From assembly GCA_002343075.1 (NCBI GenBank), contig DDRH01000067.1, positions 43,099 through 69,600 of the forward strand: 26,502 nt of DNA, written 5' to 3'. The DNA is from Phycisphaerales bacterium UBA2421 (GTDB lineage: Bacteria; Planctomycetota; Phycisphaerae; Tepidisphaerales; Tepidisphaeraceae). How positions within the stretch are numbered: the stretch's first letter is position 1; each line of letters begins with the position of its first letter. A program made the translations under genes and the position numbers. This document shows positions 25,010 through 26,502 of this stretch, in pieces. The notes below the pieces were generated by a model that saw only the letters and a list, made by a program, of their open reading frames with translations, was not told the DNA's origin and did no database searches.

Positions 25010-25405
25010 ATGGCGGTTCAGATGGAACTTCACAAGATCATCATTAACGAAGTCGCTGAACAGCAGATCATCGTGCTGCGGGAAGTGGACGGCGAGCGAC
25101 AATTCCCCATTGTCATCGGGAACAACGAAGCGCTGGCGATCAATCGAAGGCTCAATGGGCTGAGGTCACCCCGGCCTCTCACCCATGACCTACTCGCCGA
25201 AGTGATCGAACAAATGGGCGGCACGGTGCAGTCGATCGAGATCACGAGCCTTGAACAGCACACATTCTACGCATTTATTCACATCCGCCGGGCGGATGAC
25301 ACGATCAGCATCGACAGCCGACCGAGCGACGCGATTGCCCTGGGAATCGCGACGACAGTGCCGATCTACGTCGCGGAGAAGGTGCTCGACGAAGTCTGCC
25401 AATAA
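25010..25405 (+). CDS. Bifunctional nuclease family protein (BFN/DUF151)
   Basis: 131 residues from ATG 25010, where AGGAG and a promoter precede; the frame is open further upstream but that stretch covers the divergent control region. The DUF151 signature is clear: FPIVIGNNEALAI (about 31-43), RPLTHDLL (about 55-62), FYAFIHI, and DSRPSDAIALGI (about 105-116) followed by PIYVAEKVL. The family is widespread in bacteria and plants; some members have DNase and RNase activity. Length matches short bacterial forms. It is divergent from the AraR-like regulator and convergent with the CoaB gene, so it probably lies just outside the glycan island. Soluble, cytoplasmic. Confidence 0.92.
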   Translation: MAVQMELHKIIINEVAEQQIIVLREVDGERQFPIVIGNNEALAINRRLNGLRSPRPLTHDLLAEVIEQMGGTVQSIEITSLEQHTFYAFIHIRRADDTISIDSRPSDAIALGIATTVPIYVAEKVLDEVCQ

Positions 25406-25430
25406 GTACAAGCGTGTGAGGACCCTTCTG

Positions 25431-25460
25431 GCAGGCCACCAGCGCTACGGCTGGCGTGCC
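25431..25460. terminator. Possible shared hairpin between convergent genes
   Basis: GGCAGGCCACCAGC and GCTGGCGTGCC can pair imperfectly around GCTACG, between the nuclease stop at 25405 and the CoaB stop at 25445. There is no T run on either side, so factor-independent termination is doubtful. Confidence 0.25.
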
Positions 25461-26152
25461 ACAAGCCGCGCCAGTCGGTTGGGCAGTTCAGCTCTCGAAA
25501 TGCGCTCTTTCAGCCCCTTGCCGAGCAGCCAAGCTCCTGCATGTTCGCCGGTGACCATATCGAGCGTGTTTGCAACGATGTAATCGGCGCAACTTGCGAG
25601 GCGGCTGGCTTCGGCCACTTCAATCAGCTTGGATTCGGCAATTCCCACTTCCAGCTTGAACTTGACGAGCAAACCATCGAAATCCCACTCGTTTCGGAAG
25701 AGGTCGATGAGTTTCTCCGTGCGCGTACCGGTGACGGCGATCTCGGTGAAGTGGCTTTTGACCTTACCCGCCGACACATCCTGCACGACCCATTGCTCAC
25801 GGCCGCCCTTGACTAGCTTTCGTTCCACCACCTCATAGACCCCCCCCGGCGCATAATCGGCGACGGCGGCAGTCATGAAGATGGCGTCGTACACACACGA
25901 CCTGACGCGCTCTGCGAGCAGCGATCTCAAGTCGGCGTGCGACTTGAACAAGGTCACCGAAATGCCGCCGCCTGCCCCGCTGGCCTGCAAATCGTCGGCG
26001 TGGCGCGTATTGCTGGTTAGCAAATCCACTTTTCCGTAACCTGCGAGCGCTTCGGCAATCGCCCTGCCCGTATTGCCGGTGAATACGTTGCCCCAGTCGC
26101 GCACGCGGTCGATCATCTCCCTGGTATTGCCTGCGGTGACGAGAAACTGCAT
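25445..26152 (-). CDS. coaB: CoaB-type phosphopantothenoylcysteine synthetase, stand-alone
   Basis: 235 residues from ATG 26152, where the family begins (MQFLVTAGNTREMIDRVR); a longer frame adds 22 residues with no family match. CoaB joins 4'-phosphopantothenate and cysteine in coenzyme A synthesis. Visible motifs are TAGNTREMID (the TAGGTxExID loop), GNVFTGNTG (variant of the SNxSSGKMG loop), FMTAAVADYAP (the AAVADYxP strand), KFKLEVG and the NTLDMV end region (ANTLDMV). Most bacteria have CoaB fused behind the CoaC decarboxylase; here the decarboxylase part is absent, so the protein is a stand-alone CoaB. It follows the anti-sigma gene after 28 bases on the same strand. Confidence 0.85.
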   Translation of the reverse strand: MQFLVTAGNTREMIDRVRDWGNVFTGNTGRAIAEALAGYGKVDLLTSNTRHADDLQASGAGGGISVTLFKSHADLRSLLAERVRSCVYDAIFMTAAVADYAPGGVYEVVERKLVKGGREQWVVQDVSAGKVKSHFTEIAVTGTRTEKLIDLFRNEWDFDGLLVKFKLEVGIAESKLIEVAEASRLASCADYIVANTLDMVTGEHAGAWLLGKGLKERISRAELPNRLARLVARQP

Positions 26153-26180
26153 TGACGAACATGTTAAACGAAATGACGCC

Positions 26181-26417
26181 TTACTTCTTGTCCTCGACCG
26201 CTTTGAGGATTGCTTCAACCAAATGCCCAGGCAGCGGCGTCGGTTCGCACGACCTTCCCAGTTGATTAACCATTTTCACAGTTTGTTTGAACTGCTCAAC
26301 ATATTGCCGGCATTCCAAACAGCCTCCGACATGCTGATCAAACGCCGCCCGGTCGGCAACGGGAAGGGTGCCGTCGTAGTAGTCGCTTAAAAACGCGATG
26401 AGCTGGCGGCATGTCAT
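26181..26417 (-). CDS. Zinc-binding anti-sigma factor (zf-HC2/ZAS type)
   Basis: 78 residues. The zinc-binding anti-sigma motif is visible as His29-x3-Cys33-x2-Cys36 (HVGGCLEC), with Cys3 as a probable fourth ligand, after a helix with LSDYYDGTL, typical of the RsiW/ChrR family. No transmembrane segment follows, so it is a soluble form, ending in a short helix and charged tail. Its ATG overlaps the upstream sigma gene stop as ATGA, the usual coupling of a sigma factor and its cognate inhibitor. It likely binds and inactivates that sigma factor and may sense redox or metal state. Confidence 0.88.
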   Translation of the reverse strand: MTCRQLIAFLSDYYDGTLPVADRAAFDQHVGGCLECRQYVEQFKQTVKMVNQLGRSCEPTPLPGHLVEAILKAVEDKK

Positions 26418-26502
26418 GATCTTGATCTCTTCCTCTCGCTTGCAACATACGGCTCCAGGAGCGTGCGCAACGCCTGTCGCGCACGGTGCAGGCGTGTCTT
26501 CA
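26414..26502 (-). CDS. ECF sigma factor, C-terminal end only
   Basis: The last 28 residues are in the window (ending with a stop at 26414-26416). They read KTRLHRARQALRTLLEPYV followed by a basic tail; this is the end of the region 4 helix-turn-helix of sigma-70 ECF factors. The overlap with the anti-sigma start (ATGA) supports a sigma and anti-sigma pair. The rest of the gene lies outside the right edge. Confidence 0.8.
   Translation of the reverse strand, partial: KTRLHRARQALRTLLEPYVASERKRSRS

Overview
The window looks like a chromosomal segment from a planctomycete, most likely class Phycisphaerae. The grounds are PEP-CTERM sorting tails with RRRR ends, a dockerin-like repeat, Asp-box (BNR) sialidase-like secreted proteins, a pseudopilin of the kind common in planctomycetes, a Tat-exported aldolase-fold protein and high GC. 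The species assignment is inference. No tRNA, rRNA, CRISPR array, insertion sequence or gene-free stretch over 300 bases was seen.

Left block (1-7786, minus strand). A FadR-type GntR regulator, a short-chain dehydrogenase, a Gfo/Idh/MocA oxidoreductase and a sodium:solute symporter form a tight operon, followed by a large PEP-CTERM/dockerin surface protein and a sialidase-like gene cut by the window edge. Middle block (7903-12930, plus strand), divergent from the regulator: a shorter PEP-CTERM paralogue, a ten-repeat FG-GAP/VCBS protein and a DapA/NanA-family aldolase. The 8-bp palindrome TGGATCCA occurs four times, always in control regions of these blocks, and in two of them inside near-identical promoter cassettes. 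This suggests one GntR regulon joining transport, oxidation and surface proteins.

Right block (12979-24848, minus strand). One long, closely spaced gene series reads in order: AraR-like GntR/LacI hybrid regulator, pseudopilin, sialidase-like protein with a C-terminal jelly-roll-like tail, SGNH esterase, double sialidase-like fusion, RraA-family protein, Tat-exported DapA-family protein, single-domain sialidase-like protein and NanM-like Kelch epimerase. A perfect 10-bp inverted repeat flanks the -35 element of the probable operon promoter. Together the blocks look like a system that trims, de-esterifies, epimerises, imports and oxidises a sialic-acid-like or other acidic sugar. The substrate is not proven: the sialidase-like proteins lack an obvious FRIP motif, and no ManNAc kinase or epimerase gene is present here.

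Right edge (24954-26502): a bifunctional nuclease (DUF151) gene on plus, then a minus-strand group of ECF sigma factor (partial), zinc-binding anti-sigma factor and CoaB-type phosphopantothenoylcysteine synthetase; these look like housekeeping genes bordering the island.
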